Shown: positions 59,901 through 60,694 of the stretch, piece by piece | How the letters are laid out: each line of letters opens with the position of its first letter | Numbering within the stretch: position 1 is the stretch's first letter | Source of the DNA: Xenopus tropicalis | Taxonomy: Eukaryota > Chordata > Amphibia > Anura > Pipidae | Assembly (NCBI RefSeq): GCF_000004195.4 | Contig: NC_030685.2 | Coordinates: 56,016,516 to 56,080,515 of the forward strand | Reading direction: 5' to 3' | DNA length: 64,000 nucleotides | The notes under the pieces: generated by a model | What the model saw: the letters and a program-made list of their open reading frames with translations, nothing else | What the model was told of the DNA's origin: nothing | Databases searched by the model: none | Translations under genes and position numbers: made by a program

Positions 59901-60694
59901 TAGATACAATGTATACTTAAGTTACTACTTCACTAGTTATTGTTTTCTTAATGTGTCTAGCACAATGTGAGGTTACTCTTGCTAGGAGAAATAAATAAAG
60001 AATGGAGATTTTTTGGACCAGGGATAAATCTAAAGTATGCTGTCAAAGTGCAAAAAGAAAAATAACATTAAGGCCAGACCTAACCAGCATGCATGGCATG
60101 TCAAGTACCCAGCAGCCCAAACAGTCTCCTACCAGCCCAATAAATAGTGACTGTCTACGGCATCTTACAGCAGCCCCTCTGGCATTCGCCAGAACCCACA
60201 GATTGCCAGTCTGGGCCTAATTTTGCCTATGATTCCTGTAATGCTGTCATGGGAAGTTTGCCTAAAAAGCTGATATTATATTGATACAATTGACACTTAG
60301 AATTTACTTTACTATTTGTACAGAAACTATAAATTCCCTGTCAGTACTACAAGATACAAGAAGAATAATAAGAACAAGTTAAATTAGTTTTCTGACCCAT
60401 ACAGAAATGTACAAGATATAAATAAAATCATATATCAACTTTAAAGAGTTGAAAGAAGACTGGAGAGGGCTATTAAATGAACATCTCGTTTTGTGGGATT
60501 TTTATAATAAGTTCTTGTAACCTTTGTGCCTTTAATTTGCTCATGTTAGAGACACAATTGTTATCTTCCATATTTTTCCATGGGCTTTTTTTACCAGGTG
60601 AAGTTCACTAGTGCTGTAAAACTGTCAGAGGCTGGACCAGGAGCAGGACTCGACAGCGGGAGAGATGAAGAAGAGAATTTTTTCAAGCGTCTTG
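11829..60694 (+). CDS. unc80: unc80, NALCN channel complex scaffold (exons 1-21, 3' end beyond window)
   Basis: Spliced coding region of the unc-80 homolog. UNC80 is a very large cytosolic HEAT/armadillo-type scaffold that bridges UNC79 and the NALCN sodium-leak channel at the neuronal plasma membrane and so helps set resting excitability (established knowledge). The 21 exons are 11829-11920, 14698-14746, 26049-26205, 26324-26583, 26675-26798, 28031-28104, 29137-29276, 30108-30369, 31515-31640, 32220-32436, 34412-34552, 35151-35419, 44929-45285, 47908-48039, 49641-49788, 50178-50326, 50705-50871, 52249-52347, 57107-57306, 59293-59399 and 60598-60694. All join in frame with AG/GT borders and give about 1,122 residues, about one third of the vertebrate protein. 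Recognisable blocks include MVKRKSSEGQEQ at the N terminus, a Gly-rich linker in exon 13 and a basic SRSRRISLRKKLKLP segment in exon 19. The reading frame shows no break. The family match is from memory of vertebrate UNC80 and is near certain. Confidence 0.96.
11921..13430 (+). other. unc80: unc80 intron 1, 5' part
   Basis: Intronic. The stretch around 12008-12040 (CCTGCCCTGAAGAGCTTACA) resembles the reverse complement of an L2-type 3' tail. Nothing else recognised. Confidence 0.45.
13431..13667. repeat. Near-perfect foldback MITE
   Basis: Long inverted repeat of about 237 bp. The outer ends pair (GCTTCAGAAACACTACTATAG against CTATAGTAGTCTTTGTGAAGC, two mismatches). The core arms (ACAGGTTACATAGCAGATAA and its complement ending ATGTAACCTGT) also pair. 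It would form a long hairpin with a loop of about 15 nt. No coding capacity. Confidence 0.85.
13918..14290. repeat. Foldback element with internal 88-bp tandem repeat
   Basis: The ends are inverted copies: TGCAAGGAGAGGTTGCAAAT at 13918 and its complement ending CTCTCCTTGCA at 14290. Inside are two direct copies, period 88 bp, of a unit beginning CAGGCTGACAATCTGCCCCT (14013 and 14101). Small open frames over the repeat are not genes. Confidence 0.8.
14698..14746 (+). CDS. unc80: unc80 exon 2
   Basis: A 49-nt exon encoding SAFLRPKLGKQYEASCV. It has a pyrimidine-rich acceptor TTTCCCCACAG and donor GTG|GTAGGT, ending in phase 0. A second GT four bases downstream would shift the frame and is not preferred. 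Intron 2, which follows, is about 11.3 kb and holds the full-length L1. Confidence 0.93.
14840..15250. mobile_element. TTAA-type MITE with large internal hairpin
   Basis: Begins TTAAAGGAGAACTAAACCCC, the terminus of a very common Xenopus TTAA-target MITE group (T2/Kolobok-like, from memory). Internal arms at about 14974-15057 and 15113-15200 (AAAAAGCAGAGCAGCACAGC versus GCTGCACTGCTCTGCTTTTT) form a long hairpin. The right terminus is not clear. Confidence 0.6.
15662..15849. mobile_element. hAT-like MITE with 8-bp target duplication
   Basis: 188 bp starting CAGTGGTGTAAAT and ending TTATGCCACTA. It is flanked by AACATGGT (15654-15661) and AACATGGC (15850-15857), an 8-bp duplication with one mismatch. 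The 8-bp size and CAGTG-type ends indicate a non-autonomous hAT element. No transposase. Confidence 0.7.
16376..16625 (-). repeat. Interspersed repeat with hammerhead-like motif
   Basis: Contains GCACTCACCGGG at one end and, on the minus strand, CTGATGA (16606-16612), a 5-bp stem GTGGC/GCCAT, then GAAACGCGTT. It resembles the 7780-8160 repeat in layout. This is a recurrent frog interspersed repeat of uncertain class. Confidence 0.5.
18001..18016. repeat. 5' target site duplication of the Tx1/L1 element
   Basis: AAAGCATGACTTGTGG, repeated exactly at 23834-23849 after the poly-A tail. One or two bases of the extent are ambiguous because of the flanking A and G runs. Confidence 0.9.
18164..19306 (+). 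CDS. L1/Tx1 ORF1 protein (RNA-binding chaperone)
   Basis: 380 residues. In L1-type elements ORF1p trimerises, coats the element RNA and acts as a nucleic acid chaperone in the retrotransposition particle (established for L1). Here the first ~80 residues are polar and basic. A coiled coil follows (about 85-172, heptads such as LEDENMALREEISQLKNTCE). Then comes the conserved junction ENRSRRQNLRIRGVPEE from residue 172, which opens the RRM-like domain. The C-terminal domain holds FRPLTQLLRDNKIPYRWGYP. The tail is Ser/Pro-rich. Start chosen at the first ATG after the 5' UTR; a second M follows at once. No damage seen. Confidence 0.9.
   Translation: MMGKRKPKEQRTTMSPYLHKTPGEKRADSQDGGGSVTLETLPELHSPPHSPASLYSEDDPAIQHETGQSAERGTSYTNADTLDNSPVTAQTLAHQLSLLKEGLSATLSKAVADAVATAIKDIHTEIRELGDRTDKLEYLTDEVLQRHTNLEDENMALREEISQLKNTCEDLENRSRRQNLRIRGVPEEVGAAEIPQYLKGLFTKICPDFSPDKWEFDRAHRSLGPKPPPTKPSRDIVVCFHYYAQKEMVLTNARTASSLEYLNHRIQIFADLSPTTLAKRREFRPLTQLLRDNKIPYRWGYPFRLIVQHRGQSYTLHSLEKRQQLLQTLGLTSPRQSSPTKHSPLKRRISPQWHKVPGSPSPQKLALSSSASSGSPAQTT
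19814..23602 (+). CDS. L1/Tx1 ORF2 protein (endonuclease and reverse transcriptase)
   Basis: 1,262 residues. It nicks the target and reverse transcribes the element RNA at the nick. The N-terminal APE-type endonuclease has SLNCKG (N8), LQETHF (E37), IYAPN (108-112), GGDFN (137-141), RLDYF (D203) and SDHAP (226-230). The reverse transcriptase has GKTPGPDGFPYQYY, YRPIALLN, GFIQGRQ, SLDAEKAFD (D599), GTRQGCPLSPLLYALS and the catalytic YADD at 699-702. Near the C terminus a CCHC-type motif (C1133, C1136, H1145, C1150) is intact. The order and spacing are those of the Tx1/L1 clade. All catalytic residues I can check are present. Confidence 0.93.
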   Translation: MVNFISLNCKGLNSITKRYLAVKELRNLKADVALLQETHFSRLTACKVYSKYYPVGYYASSDTKKAGVAIVVHKDCPLQVTKEISDPKGHYLILEGTLAGQPLLIANIYAPNKGQIKFIRKVLNKVATYPTPYVIIGGDFNTPLSQIEDRSYPSPDTSSHTISREVRHLVNKASLFDVWRIDHPRARQYSFYSTVHKVHTRLDYFLVSQPCLSIQYSTEIAPITWSDHAPIQLTLNLTNCPKRTSHWRLNETLLHEQDTYKTIEQAIKEYFTLNEGTVSSLPTLWEAHKATIRGSLIAITSAKKKTQKQQLNTLLNQLKALEAQYNQNNSDTLLKELLSLRADLKTLQLKEVEKALVWTRQKFYQNGDKHHTILARKLKDQTLTSTIKTIKNNSGQSIYNPDQIAEQFYNYYTELYNIRKDNTLPSPDLENFFQKANLPVFQDRDLELLNQEITLEEITATIKHLPNGKTPGPDGFPYQYYKLYQQILAPYLVKLYNQYLQGEPIPSSDLTSYLSLIPKEGKDHTLCANYRPIALLNSDLKIFSKILANRLAPLLPTLINSDQVGFIQGRQAGDNTRRVINTVEIMQRQGHPAIVLSLDAEKAFDRLDWPYMFNLLRHLKLQGPYLTALKALYSTPSTYLKLPGKTNASIKISNGTRQGCPLSPLLYALSIEPLAASIRNDPQIKGVTMGTAEFKIALYADDVILTITSPHTSLPALHNLLEQYGLLSGYKVNITKTEALIIHMPDPTAQTLRAKYKYKWKTDYISYLGTKITPKYEDLFTQNFIPLAKMTKANFRKWDTLSISWFGKIASIKMNILPKFLYLFETLPIEIPLRFFKEMQTAFNDFVWGHKYHRINKKVLNTSNSQGGLGLPALQRYYEATHTRQILAWSSWSSEITWVKMENTQFNPYHPNIWFWSHQNHALPKVNMLKATAFTLKIWGKVRSKYKLSSLYSPMTAVLGNPMFQPLATALPTQARERVSLFTVKDLLNPNLTSILPLETLQQKIPSFRLHWYIYFQLRHFLEPFIKHFRDNPHTLFESLAHRGLPQKGLISRIYALINNPFLEQGYKHSYMLKWEEVIGGEITMEDWNLIWENAKISVTCTKQKENLYKILMFWYLTPMRLNKIYPECPRTCWRCGGATGDLPHIFWFCPLLQTLWDETRELLTSLMHQTIPKSITTFLLGRPITGLTRSQQKLANHILTAIRISIASKWKTATLPTWKELCQRIESNRNFESRIAHLHNQTPMYLKVWSTWELRTPIQGE
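24048..24508. mobile_element. TTAA-type MITE (GGAGAAGGA family), copy 1
   Basis: Begins TTAAAGGAGAAGGATAGT. It contains TTCTGCAGAAAGCTTTACCAT and GCTGCAGCTCTAGCTGTTGG, and ends near CTGATAAAACTTACTTAGTT. The same modules recur at 55498-55895 in the opposite order and in part at 53764-54208. The last few bases of the right terminus are diverged. Confidence 0.7.
24721..25330 (-). pseudogene. Decayed L1/Tx1 ORF2 fragment with internal deletion
   Basis: On the minus strand, pieces of an L1-type ORF2 are readable. One is an endonuclease part (DIVCVQENHFAK). Next is GKKHRGLAQFFHKSKPI. Then a linker (WRLNNHLLNDPQN, PGILWAAHKAMIHGQL) clearly homologous to the intact ORF2 upstream. After a large internal deletion comes YLPYLGIRLTPNIHS, from beyond the RT catalytic core. 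Stops and frame changes interrupt it. It is an old fragment of a related but distinct element. Confidence 0.8.
25866..25947 (-). mobile_element. CR1 LINE fragment (C-terminal coding end)
   Basis: About 80 bp (GGTGGCCTTTGGTGCACTGA and ATGGAAAAAAAGAACATCCC) matching the segment at 59051-59120 within the larger CR1 copy. A short isolated remnant. Confidence 0.6.
26049..26205 (+). CDS. unc80: unc80 exon 3
   Basis: A 157-nt exon with acceptor CTGCATAG and donor CTAG|GTCAGT. It encodes SFERVLVENKLHGLSPALSE through LLSNRNKL plus one base. This is a highly conserved segment of the UNC80 N-terminal helical region, and its phases fit exons 2 and 4. Confidence 0.95.
26324..26583 (+). CDS. unc80: unc80 exon 4
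   Basis: A 260-nt exon encoding GHQDKLGVAETKLLHTLHW through FLFAPLVHRIK, ending in phase 0. Acceptor TTGTAG, donor AAG|GTAACC. As I recall the human protein, it has extra Gly/Ser-rich residues between the segments equivalent to CSHDRF and SAFIHQ. Here they are absent, either through real divergence or use of a shorter exon form. Confidence 0.95.
26675..26798 (+). CDS. unc80: unc80 exon 5
   Basis: A 124-nt exon encoding ESDLTFRLASGLVIWQPMWE through VKPIRNIIT plus one base. Acceptor TTCTCTATAG, donor ACAG|GTGTTG. It is only 91 bp downstream of exon 4. Confidence 0.95.
26932..27237. mobile_element. hAT-like MITE with 8-bp target duplication
   Basis: 306 bp starting CAGGGCTCCCCAACC and ending TTGGGGATCACTG, with imperfect inverted ends. 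It is flanked by GCTTACAG (26924-26931) and GCTTATAG (27238-27245). Non-autonomous; small frames inside are spurious. Confidence 0.75.
27564..27795 (-). mobile_element. CR1 LINE 3' end fragment
   Basis: Starts TAGTTACATAGGGTCGAAAA, the reverse complement of a CR1 3' terminus, and runs to the coding end (CTCTTAAAGGCATTAACAAA). It parallels 58706-59135. Diverged, severely 5'-truncated copy. Confidence 0.75.
28031..28104 (+). CDS. unc80: unc80 exon 6
   Basis: A 74-nt exon encoding AKRNSPCNSLTQVPDSPK and LDMGPTQ, ending in phase 0. Acceptor GTCTTTTTAG, donor ACAG|GTATGC. It is less conserved than its neighbours and lies in a Ser/Pro-rich, probably disordered linker. The call rests on the AKR-SP start, the phases and its position. 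Confidence 0.88.
28347..28553. repeat. MITE-like foldback (GGGGCAGATTTACTAAA ends)
   Basis: Inverted ends: TAGGGGCAGATTTACTAAAA on the left and GAGTTTTAGTAAATCAGCCC on the right, about 205 bp apart. A related partial element lies just upstream (28262-28345) and another at 56594-56805. Confidence 0.7.
28630..28952 (+). mobile_element. tRNA-type SINE with L2-like tail
   Basis: A head with a tRNA-like promoter (GTAGCCTAATGCACTGCTGC, and GGTGTTTGAGTCC as a box-B-like sequence) is followed by the conserved body TTCCTCCCACACTCAAAAAC. A 3' tail (TTAGATTGTAAGCTC to GTCAGTGCTATATAAATACC) resembles L2-type LINE tails. This arrangement is typical of SINEs mobilised by L2-class LINEs. No tRNA gene is claimed. 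Confidence 0.7.
29137..29276 (+). CDS. unc80: unc80 exon 7
   Basis: A 140-nt exon with acceptor ACTTTGAAG (a weak pyrimidine tract) and donor CCAAG|GTACTC. It encodes GFEVVSELTQPDSLSPRATA through TSQERGPPLP plus two bases. It matches the variable Ser-rich region of UNC80, including the conserved NSFDG and TSQERGP blocks. Confidence 0.9.
30108..30369 (+). CDS. unc80: unc80 exon 8
   Basis: A 262-nt exon with acceptor TCTATTTTCAG and donor CCCAG|GTGAGA, ending in phase 0. It encodes SLVIPPCQKSRYATYFDVAV through PSLVNTHKTQ. This is a strongly conserved block followed by the PRPRSSSMVAAAPS linker. Confidence 0.96.
31515..31640 (+). CDS. unc80: unc80 exon 9
   Basis: A 126-nt exon, phase 0 at both ends, encoding DLTKCNEEDRGSEPYAKVSL through DLGINIFKK. 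Acceptor TTTTCAAG, donor AAAAG|GTGAGA. Skipping it would keep the frame, so it could be a cassette exon; I have no evidence that it is. Confidence 0.95.
31716..31806. repeat. Short GCCCGCGACTATTCTTTT tandem motif
   Basis: Three to four imperfect copies, about 24-27 bp each, of a unit like GCCCGCGACTATTCTTTTG. The same motif occurs in the element at 57381-57631, so this is probably the core of a truncated copy. Confidence 0.6.
32220..32436 (+). CDS. unc80: unc80 exon 10
   Basis: A 217-nt exon with acceptor TTTCTCCAG and donor CTTG|GTAAAA. It encodes FKSRREDRERKSSIPYHH through EKGGWQTTIL plus one base. It contains the highly conserved VPFLLHEDHLDVSPTRSTFS block. Confidence 0.96.
32437..33920 (+). 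other. unc80: unc80 intron 10, mostly unrecognised
   Basis: Intronic sequence with only short spurious frames. No element boundaries could be supported in this part. Confidence 0.4.
33921..34268. mobile_element. TTAA-type MITE (GTAGCCTCACAGAGCAA family), copy 1
   Basis: Shares several modules in the same order with 46187-46620: TTCACCTTT near the left end, TTAGTATGATG, CAGTTTGCAATTAGTC, GTTGTTAGGGTCCAA, TTGTAGCCTCACAGAGCAA, AAAGTTGCTAAGAATAGG. The left end has TTAA. Non-coding. Confidence 0.65.
34412..34552 (+). CDS. unc80: unc80 exon 11
   Basis: A 141-nt exon encoding GKFTRRGSSDAATEMESL through HGENTVKE plus one base. Acceptor ATCTTACAG, donor GAGG|GTATGA. It includes the His/Ser-rich RHSHSHHTL stretch. 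Confidence 0.95.
35151..35419 (+). CDS. unc80: unc80 exon 12
   Basis: A 269-nt exon with a long T-rich acceptor ending TTTTTTCAG and donor CACG|GTAAGA, ending in phase 0. It encodes VRSQISTITVATFNTTLASF through KNGMLDLT, one of the most conserved parts of UNC80. Intron 12 behind it is about 9.5 kb and holds the CR1 and DIRS elements. Confidence 0.96.
35463..35645. repeat. 45-bp tandem repeat, four copies
   Basis: Four imperfect copies of a unit around AATTAACTTCCCCTTGAAAG plus GTGTGAAATA. The TTCCCC cores start at 35492, 35537, 35582 and 35626. Confidence 0.85.
35706..35800. repeat. 34-bp-arm hairpin
   Basis: Inverted arms 35706-35739 (ATCTAGTATAAATAAATTTA then AAGCAACTGGACTT) and 35767-35800 (complement, ending TATACTAGAT) with a ~27-nt spacer. 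I see no mismatch in the arms. Foldback or palindromic MITE. Confidence 0.85.
36296..37135 (-). pseudogene. CR1 reverse transcriptase palm fragment
   Basis: 279 codons containing WRIANVVPLFKKGSR, NYRPVSLTSVVGKLLE, YLDFAKAFDTVPHR, SGVPQGSVLGPLLFNLFIND and the catalytic FADD in SIFADDTKLC. This is the CR1-clade RT core. It ends in MEMDLGVFVDNC where an internal deletion and stop cut off the C-terminal region. Not functional. Confidence 0.88.
37145..37489 (-). pseudogene. CR1 ORF2 fragment upstream of the RT palm
   Basis: Encodes MERDIAARSKKNPKLFFNYV through the conserved KVNKGPGPDGIHPRVLN, the start of the CR1 reverse transcriptase. The frame ends at a stop just before the palm ORF begins. It continues the same element as 36296-37135. 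Confidence 0.8.
37717..37856. repeat. DIRS inverted terminal repeat, left copy
   Basis: TTTCCTGGTCATCCCC to CCTCCCTGTCTTAGTTTTC. It matches the complement of 43800-43930 almost base for base; the few differences include an extra ACG after CATCCCC. Confidence 0.9.
37893..37965. repeat. DIRS internal complementary region
   Basis: GGGTAAGTATGAAACAATTT is the complement of the left terminal segment (about 37682-37706). It is directly followed by TTTCCTGGTCATCCCCAGGC, which matches the complement of the right terminus. Joining both termini in one internal segment is the DIRS signature thought to guide circularisation of the cDNA. Confidence 0.85.
38014..39090 (-). CDS. DIRS tyrosine recombinase
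   Basis: The C-terminal ~350 residues of a 930-codon open frame (which extends back to 40806) form the recombinase that integrates the circular cDNA. The N-terminal SAM-like part includes CTVNTYDRIWDRFVSWAQEK. The catalytic part carries the first Arg in SARRICELQAL (about 38540-38578), the HxxR pair in HSTRSVAASWA (about 38161-38195) and the nucleophile Tyr in FIKHYKLD (codon at 38083-38085). All these are present and the frame is open. The upstream ~590 codons of the frame overlap RT and RNase H in another frame and are not needed to explain the protein. Standalone function is doubtful because the rest of the element is broken. Confidence 0.85.
   Translation of the reverse strand, partial: SDKSRPLSLSEPFQAQLGGLEIEKSRLRSQGYSDQVIQTLVHSRKGCTVNTYDRIWDRFVSWAQEKGYDPLNPSTPIILDFLQSGLDYGLSISSLKVQVSALSAVLGKRWAEEPLIEQFFKAVLRINPPVRKSAPPWDLPLVLKALSSPPFEPVDQISLWYLSLKTILLVALTSARRICELQALSVEQPYTVFHEGKVVLRPVPSFLPKVVSKFHLDEPIILPAFPTDGEPSALDVKRTLEIYIKRTEPFRKSERLFIIPAGSRKGEAASRSTLSSWIVKAIVGAYKEQGRSSPKGIRAHSTRSVAASWAVEAGVSSESVCRAATWASSNTFIKHYKLDLISSAETQFGRSVLSALRK
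39009..39962 (-). pseudogene. DIRS RNase H and downstream region
   Basis: Encodes an RNase H domain: FSDASGHGWGAH (first Asp), ELRAIMEALKHL (Glu), RSDNMSAVSYI (Asp), HIAGVKNQQADALSR (last Asp). It continues into WIDLMASERNHKISRFFS, a motif that recurs after RNase H in DIRS/Ngaro elements. In DIRS this is normally fused to the RT. Here a TAA separates them at 40002, so it is classed as part of a broken ORF. It overlaps the tyrosine-recombinase frame. Confidence 0.85.
40002..40883 (-). pseudogene. DIRS reverse transcriptase, duplicate copy (proximal to RNase H)
   Basis: 294 codons (counting the stop) identical in predicted sequence to 41106-41987: ELRPILDLRELNEFI, WLASLDLKDAYLHVPV, LPFGLSTSPRTFTKVL and the catalytic YLDD in IYHYLDDLLVVAR (about 40262-40290). 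The open frame runs back across the duplication junction to 41066 through gag-tail sequence read in another frame. It ends at a TAA just before the RNase H segment. Confidence 0.88.
41106..41987 (-). pseudogene. DIRS reverse transcriptase, duplicate copy (proximal to gag)
   Basis: Same protein as the copy 1,104 bp away, with YLDD at about 41366-41394. It begins immediately after the gag-like ORF (one base apart) and ends at the same TAA, followed here by the duplicated unit instead of RNase H. Confidence 0.88.
41989..42858 (-). pseudogene. DIRS gag-like protein, C-terminal part
   Basis: 289 codons starting MAKTASTSLFTKRKKPSFPI. It has a central helical region (AEALLDLKKAADFCLEASVD) and a basic Arg/Lys/Ser-rich tail (RRREEARSYRPGKES to KHQPKPQ), as expected for the DIRS nucleocapsid-like protein. 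The first part of gag lies upstream in a different frame (42824-43333), so a frameshift at about 42850-42880 is inferred. Confidence 0.8.
42824..43333 (-). pseudogene. DIRS gag-like protein, N-terminal part
   Basis: 169 codons: a basic start (SSKRDKHHSKESKSS), a CxxC...CxxC cysteine cluster (CKACDSPAIKNKKLCQACFD) that may be a zinc ribbon, then a Ser/acidic region (SSEDEGECSWSEEESQEDIQ). It ends at a stop inside the start of the next gag frame. The position of the start codon is uncertain. Confidence 0.72.
43331..43799 (-). other. DIRS 5' untranslated/leader region
   Basis: GC-richer, CpG-bearing segment between the gag start and the inner edge of the right terminal repeat. It contains a poly-A/T run at about 43402-43420. 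No ORF supported. Confidence 0.5.
43800..43930. repeat. DIRS inverted terminal repeat, right copy
   Basis: GAAAACAAAGACAGGGAGGT to GATGACCAGGAAA, the inverted copy of 37717-37856. Confidence 0.9.
43931..44928 (+). other. unc80: unc80 intron 12, 3' part
   Basis: An L2-like tail fragment (GATTGTAAGCTCTCAGGGG, around 44203-44222) and an imperfect inverted pair around 44420-44565 (GGGGGCACATGGGACAAAAC versus TTATGTCCCATATCGCCCCC), probably a diverged MITE. Otherwise nothing recognised. Confidence 0.45.
44929..45285 (+). CDS. unc80: unc80 exon 13 with Gly-rich linker
   Basis: A 357-nt exon, phase 0 at both ends, the longest coding exon here. Acceptor TTTCGTTTTTAG, donor AAAAG|GTAACA. It encodes VVLKAVYLVLNHDISSRICD, then a charged KKRKKSDNKENES segment and a flexible Gly/Ser-rich linker (GGGASGGGGGGDGGSGGNG), ending KNDKNSEK. 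Vertebrate UNC80 carries a Gly-rich stretch of variable length at the same place. Confidence 0.96.
46187..46620. mobile_element. TTAA-type MITE (GTAGCCTCACAGAGCAA family), copy 2, left part
   Basis: Starts TTAAAAGGGTTATTCACCTTT and follows the same module order as 33921-34268, up to AAAAGTTGCTTAGAATAGG. It is interrupted at 46621-47702 by a hAT-like element and resumes at about 47703 (AACATACTAAAAGTTT). Confidence 0.72.
46629..47694. mobile_element. hAT-like element nested in a MITE, 8-bp TSD
   Basis: 1,066 bp with ends CAGTGCTGTC and GACAGCACTG (10-bp perfect inverted repeat). It is flanked by an exact 8-bp duplication TTCTATAA (46621-46628 and 47695-47702). No transposase is encoded. Its interior holds a Cys/Pro-translating tandem repeat (47020-47400). 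The right subterminal part (GGGGGGCCCGCTGGCCGCCA) is G+C-rich. Confidence 0.85.
47020..47400. repeat. Tandem repeat inside the hAT-like element
   Basis: About ten imperfect units of roughly 33-36 bp built from TGTGTGTGCCATACTCTGCC and TGCCCTATGCTGCC. It creates three overlapping open frames of 80-144 codons that are artefacts of the repeat. Confidence 0.85.
47908..48039 (+). CDS. unc80: unc80 exon 14
   Basis: A 132-nt exon, phase 0 at both ends, encoding DETVPVTTHKLALTMLIKLV through GDRLRNQ. Donor CAG|GTAAAT. The acceptor is GAATCAG with a weak local pyrimidine tract; the stronger tract (TTTTTCCTCTTCCTG) lies about 25 bp upstream. The CAYGCGEGHRGLSGDRLR block is characteristic of UNC80. Confidence 0.94.
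48098..48221 (-). mobile_element. CR1 LINE 3' tail fragment
   Basis: TAGTTACATAGTACATAGTT, then GGGTTAAAAAAAGACCAGAG, and so on to CTCACATAC. Matches the first ~120 bp of the copy at 58706. Lies 58 bp after exon 14. Confidence 0.75.
48222..49640 (+). other. unc80: unc80 intron 14, remaining part
   Basis: No element recognised apart from a G-run at about 48678-48690. I looked for a small extra coding exon here and found none with convincing borders. Confidence 0.4.
49641..49788 (+). CDS. unc80: unc80 exon 15
   Basis: A 148-nt exon with acceptor TTCTTTTCTGCAG and donor GACA|GTAAGT. It encodes AQSCLTKLYKLDKVQFRQTM through LGFCMEPVTD plus one base. It is highly conserved. Confidence 0.96.
50178..50326 (+). 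CDS. unc80: unc80 exon 16
   Basis: A 149-nt exon with acceptor TTTTACTCTTAG and donor CTG|GTGAGC, ending in phase 0. It encodes NRAGFGNNFTTMDNKSTA through HELHSPENL and contains the conserved FKSLITRCASTTHELHSPE segment. Confidence 0.96.
50705..50871 (+). CDS. unc80: unc80 exon 17
   Basis: A 167-nt exon with acceptor TTATTTTCACAG, encoding GLYCDIRQLVQFIKEAHGNV through RPSGSK plus two bases. The donor AAAAG|GTTTGC is weak. Frame agreement with exon 18 (AG + A, Arg) supports it. Confidence 0.94.
50872..52248 (+). other. unc80: unc80 intron 17
   Basis: Intronic. Around 51361-51560 there is a GTGATACTGACACC sequence like the end of a TTAA-type MITE, but with no second end. Nothing else supported. 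Confidence 0.4.
52249..52347 (+). CDS. unc80: unc80 exon 18
   Basis: A 99-nt exon with acceptor GTCCCCTTAG and donor GAGCA|GTAAGT. It encodes PEEGSAPEKGRVSYAPEECR through PPQTPE plus two bases. The SAPEECRS-like and QTPE blocks match UNC80; the first residues are divergent. Confidence 0.9.
53764..54208. mobile_element. TTAA-type MITE (GGAGAAGGA family), copy 2
   Basis: Begins TTAAAAGAGAATGAAAGGTA and then AAACTTTATCAGAAAGGTCT; ends CCTTTCCTTCTCCTTTAA. The inverted ends pair well. Non-coding. Confidence 0.75.
54240..54394. mobile_element. Right end of a TTAA-type MITE
   Basis: Ends GGGTTTAGTTCTCTTTAA, the complement of the terminus seen at 14840. A G-run lies at about 54351-54363. The left boundary is not clear. 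Confidence 0.5.
54687..55110. mobile_element. hAT-like MITE with internal hairpin and 8-bp TSD
   Basis: Right end AGGTTCCCTACCCCTG and a decayed left end CGGGATCTGGAACCT. It is flanked by AATTAGCT (54679-54686) and ATTTAGCT (55111-55118). Inside, GCGGATAGAAGACGTGT and its complement form a ~65-bp hairpin (54850-54914), and a GGTCCCAAGGATGCCG module is directly repeated. Confidence 0.75.
55498..55895. mobile_element. TTAA-type MITE (GGAGAAGGA family), copy 3
   Basis: Begins AAGGAGAAGGAAAAGTAAAA and then AAGTAAGCTTTATCAGAAAG; ends GCCGTTATTCTCTTTTAA. Its interior (GCTAGAGCTGCAGC, TGGTAAAGCTTTCTGCAGAA) is the reverse complement of the interior of copy 1 at 24048, so the two are inserted in opposite orientation. 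Confidence 0.78.
56270..56320 (+). mobile_element. L2-like LINE/SINE tail remnant
   Basis: ATATACAGCGCTGCGGAATA and GGCGCTTTATAAATAAAAG, the characteristic 3' terminus of L2-type elements in frogs. No coding part. Confidence 0.55.
56594..56805. repeat. MITE-like foldback related to 28347-28553
   Basis: TTAGGGGCACTTTTACTAAA at the left and TGGTTAGTAAATGGCCCCCT at the right, with TTGGATTTTCAGC inside as in the 28262 repeat. Diverged copy. Confidence 0.6.
57065..57106 (+). CDS. unc80: Candidate 14-codon extension of unc80 exon 19
   Basis: An alternative acceptor TATTTCACAG ends at 57064. Using it adds exactly 42 nt (HNAENLNVHPDLSR, with the first codon completed by exon 18) and keeps the frame into exon 19. 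The stretch has no stop and reads like ordinary protein. Both acceptors have usable pyrimidine tracts, so a tandem alternative 3' splice site is likely. Which form predominates cannot be told here. Confidence 0.55.
57107..57306 (+). CDS. unc80: unc80 exon 19 (shorter acceptor form)
   Basis: A 200-nt exon with acceptor TGTCTCGCAG and donor CTTG|GTGAGT. It encodes DEQMQGAGRKDFWRKMFKSQ through RRISLRKKLKLPL plus one base. The tail is strongly basic and Ser/Arg-rich. A second, in-frame acceptor 42 nt upstream (57065) is listed separately. Confidence 0.94.
57381..57631. mobile_element. MITE with AGTGATGAGCGAAT ends and CCCGCGGCTATTCTTTTG core repeats
   Basis: Starts CTAGTGATGAGCGAATCTGT and ends ATTTCGCCCATCACTA, so the ends are inverted. 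The core has four imperfect tandem units like GCCCGCGGCTATTCTTTTGT. Related pieces occur at 31716-31806 and 62780-63145. Confidence 0.75.
58007..58473. mobile_element. TTAA-type MITE (AGGAAACCTATACCCCC ends)
   Basis: Left end TTAAAGGAAACCTATACCCC, right end GGATATAGTTTTCCTTTA. Typical Xenopus TTAA-target MITE. An internal 101-codon frame is spurious. Confidence 0.72.
58706..59135 (-). mobile_element. CR1 LINE 3' end with C-terminal coding segment
   Basis: Reverse-oriented copy beginning with the tail repeat GTTACATA (three to four units) at 58706. The minus-strand frame 59104-58856 encodes TRGHPFRLEERSFHLKQRRW and LWNALPSDVVMADSVNAFKR, the conserved C terminus of CR1 ORF2. 5'-truncated. Confidence 0.88.
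59293..59399 (+). CDS. unc80: unc80 exon 20
   Basis: A 107-nt exon with acceptor CTTCTGTTCTAG and donor AAG|GTAGTC, ending in phase 0. It encodes NWLKRSSLSGLTDGVEDLLD and ISSVDRLSFIRQSSK. It is nearly identical to the mammalian sequence as I remember it. Confidence 0.96.
59400..60597 (+). other. unc80: unc80 intron 20
   Basis: AT-rich intron with no element recognised. Confidence 0.45.
60598..60694 (+). CDS. unc80: unc80 exon 21 (shorter donor form)
   Basis: A 97-nt exon with acceptor TTTTTTACCAG and donor CTTG|GTAAAT. It encodes VKFTSAVKLSEAGPGAGL through EEENFFKRL plus one base. This is the last exon seen in the window. A second donor candidate 60 nt downstream keeps the same phase. Confidence 0.94.
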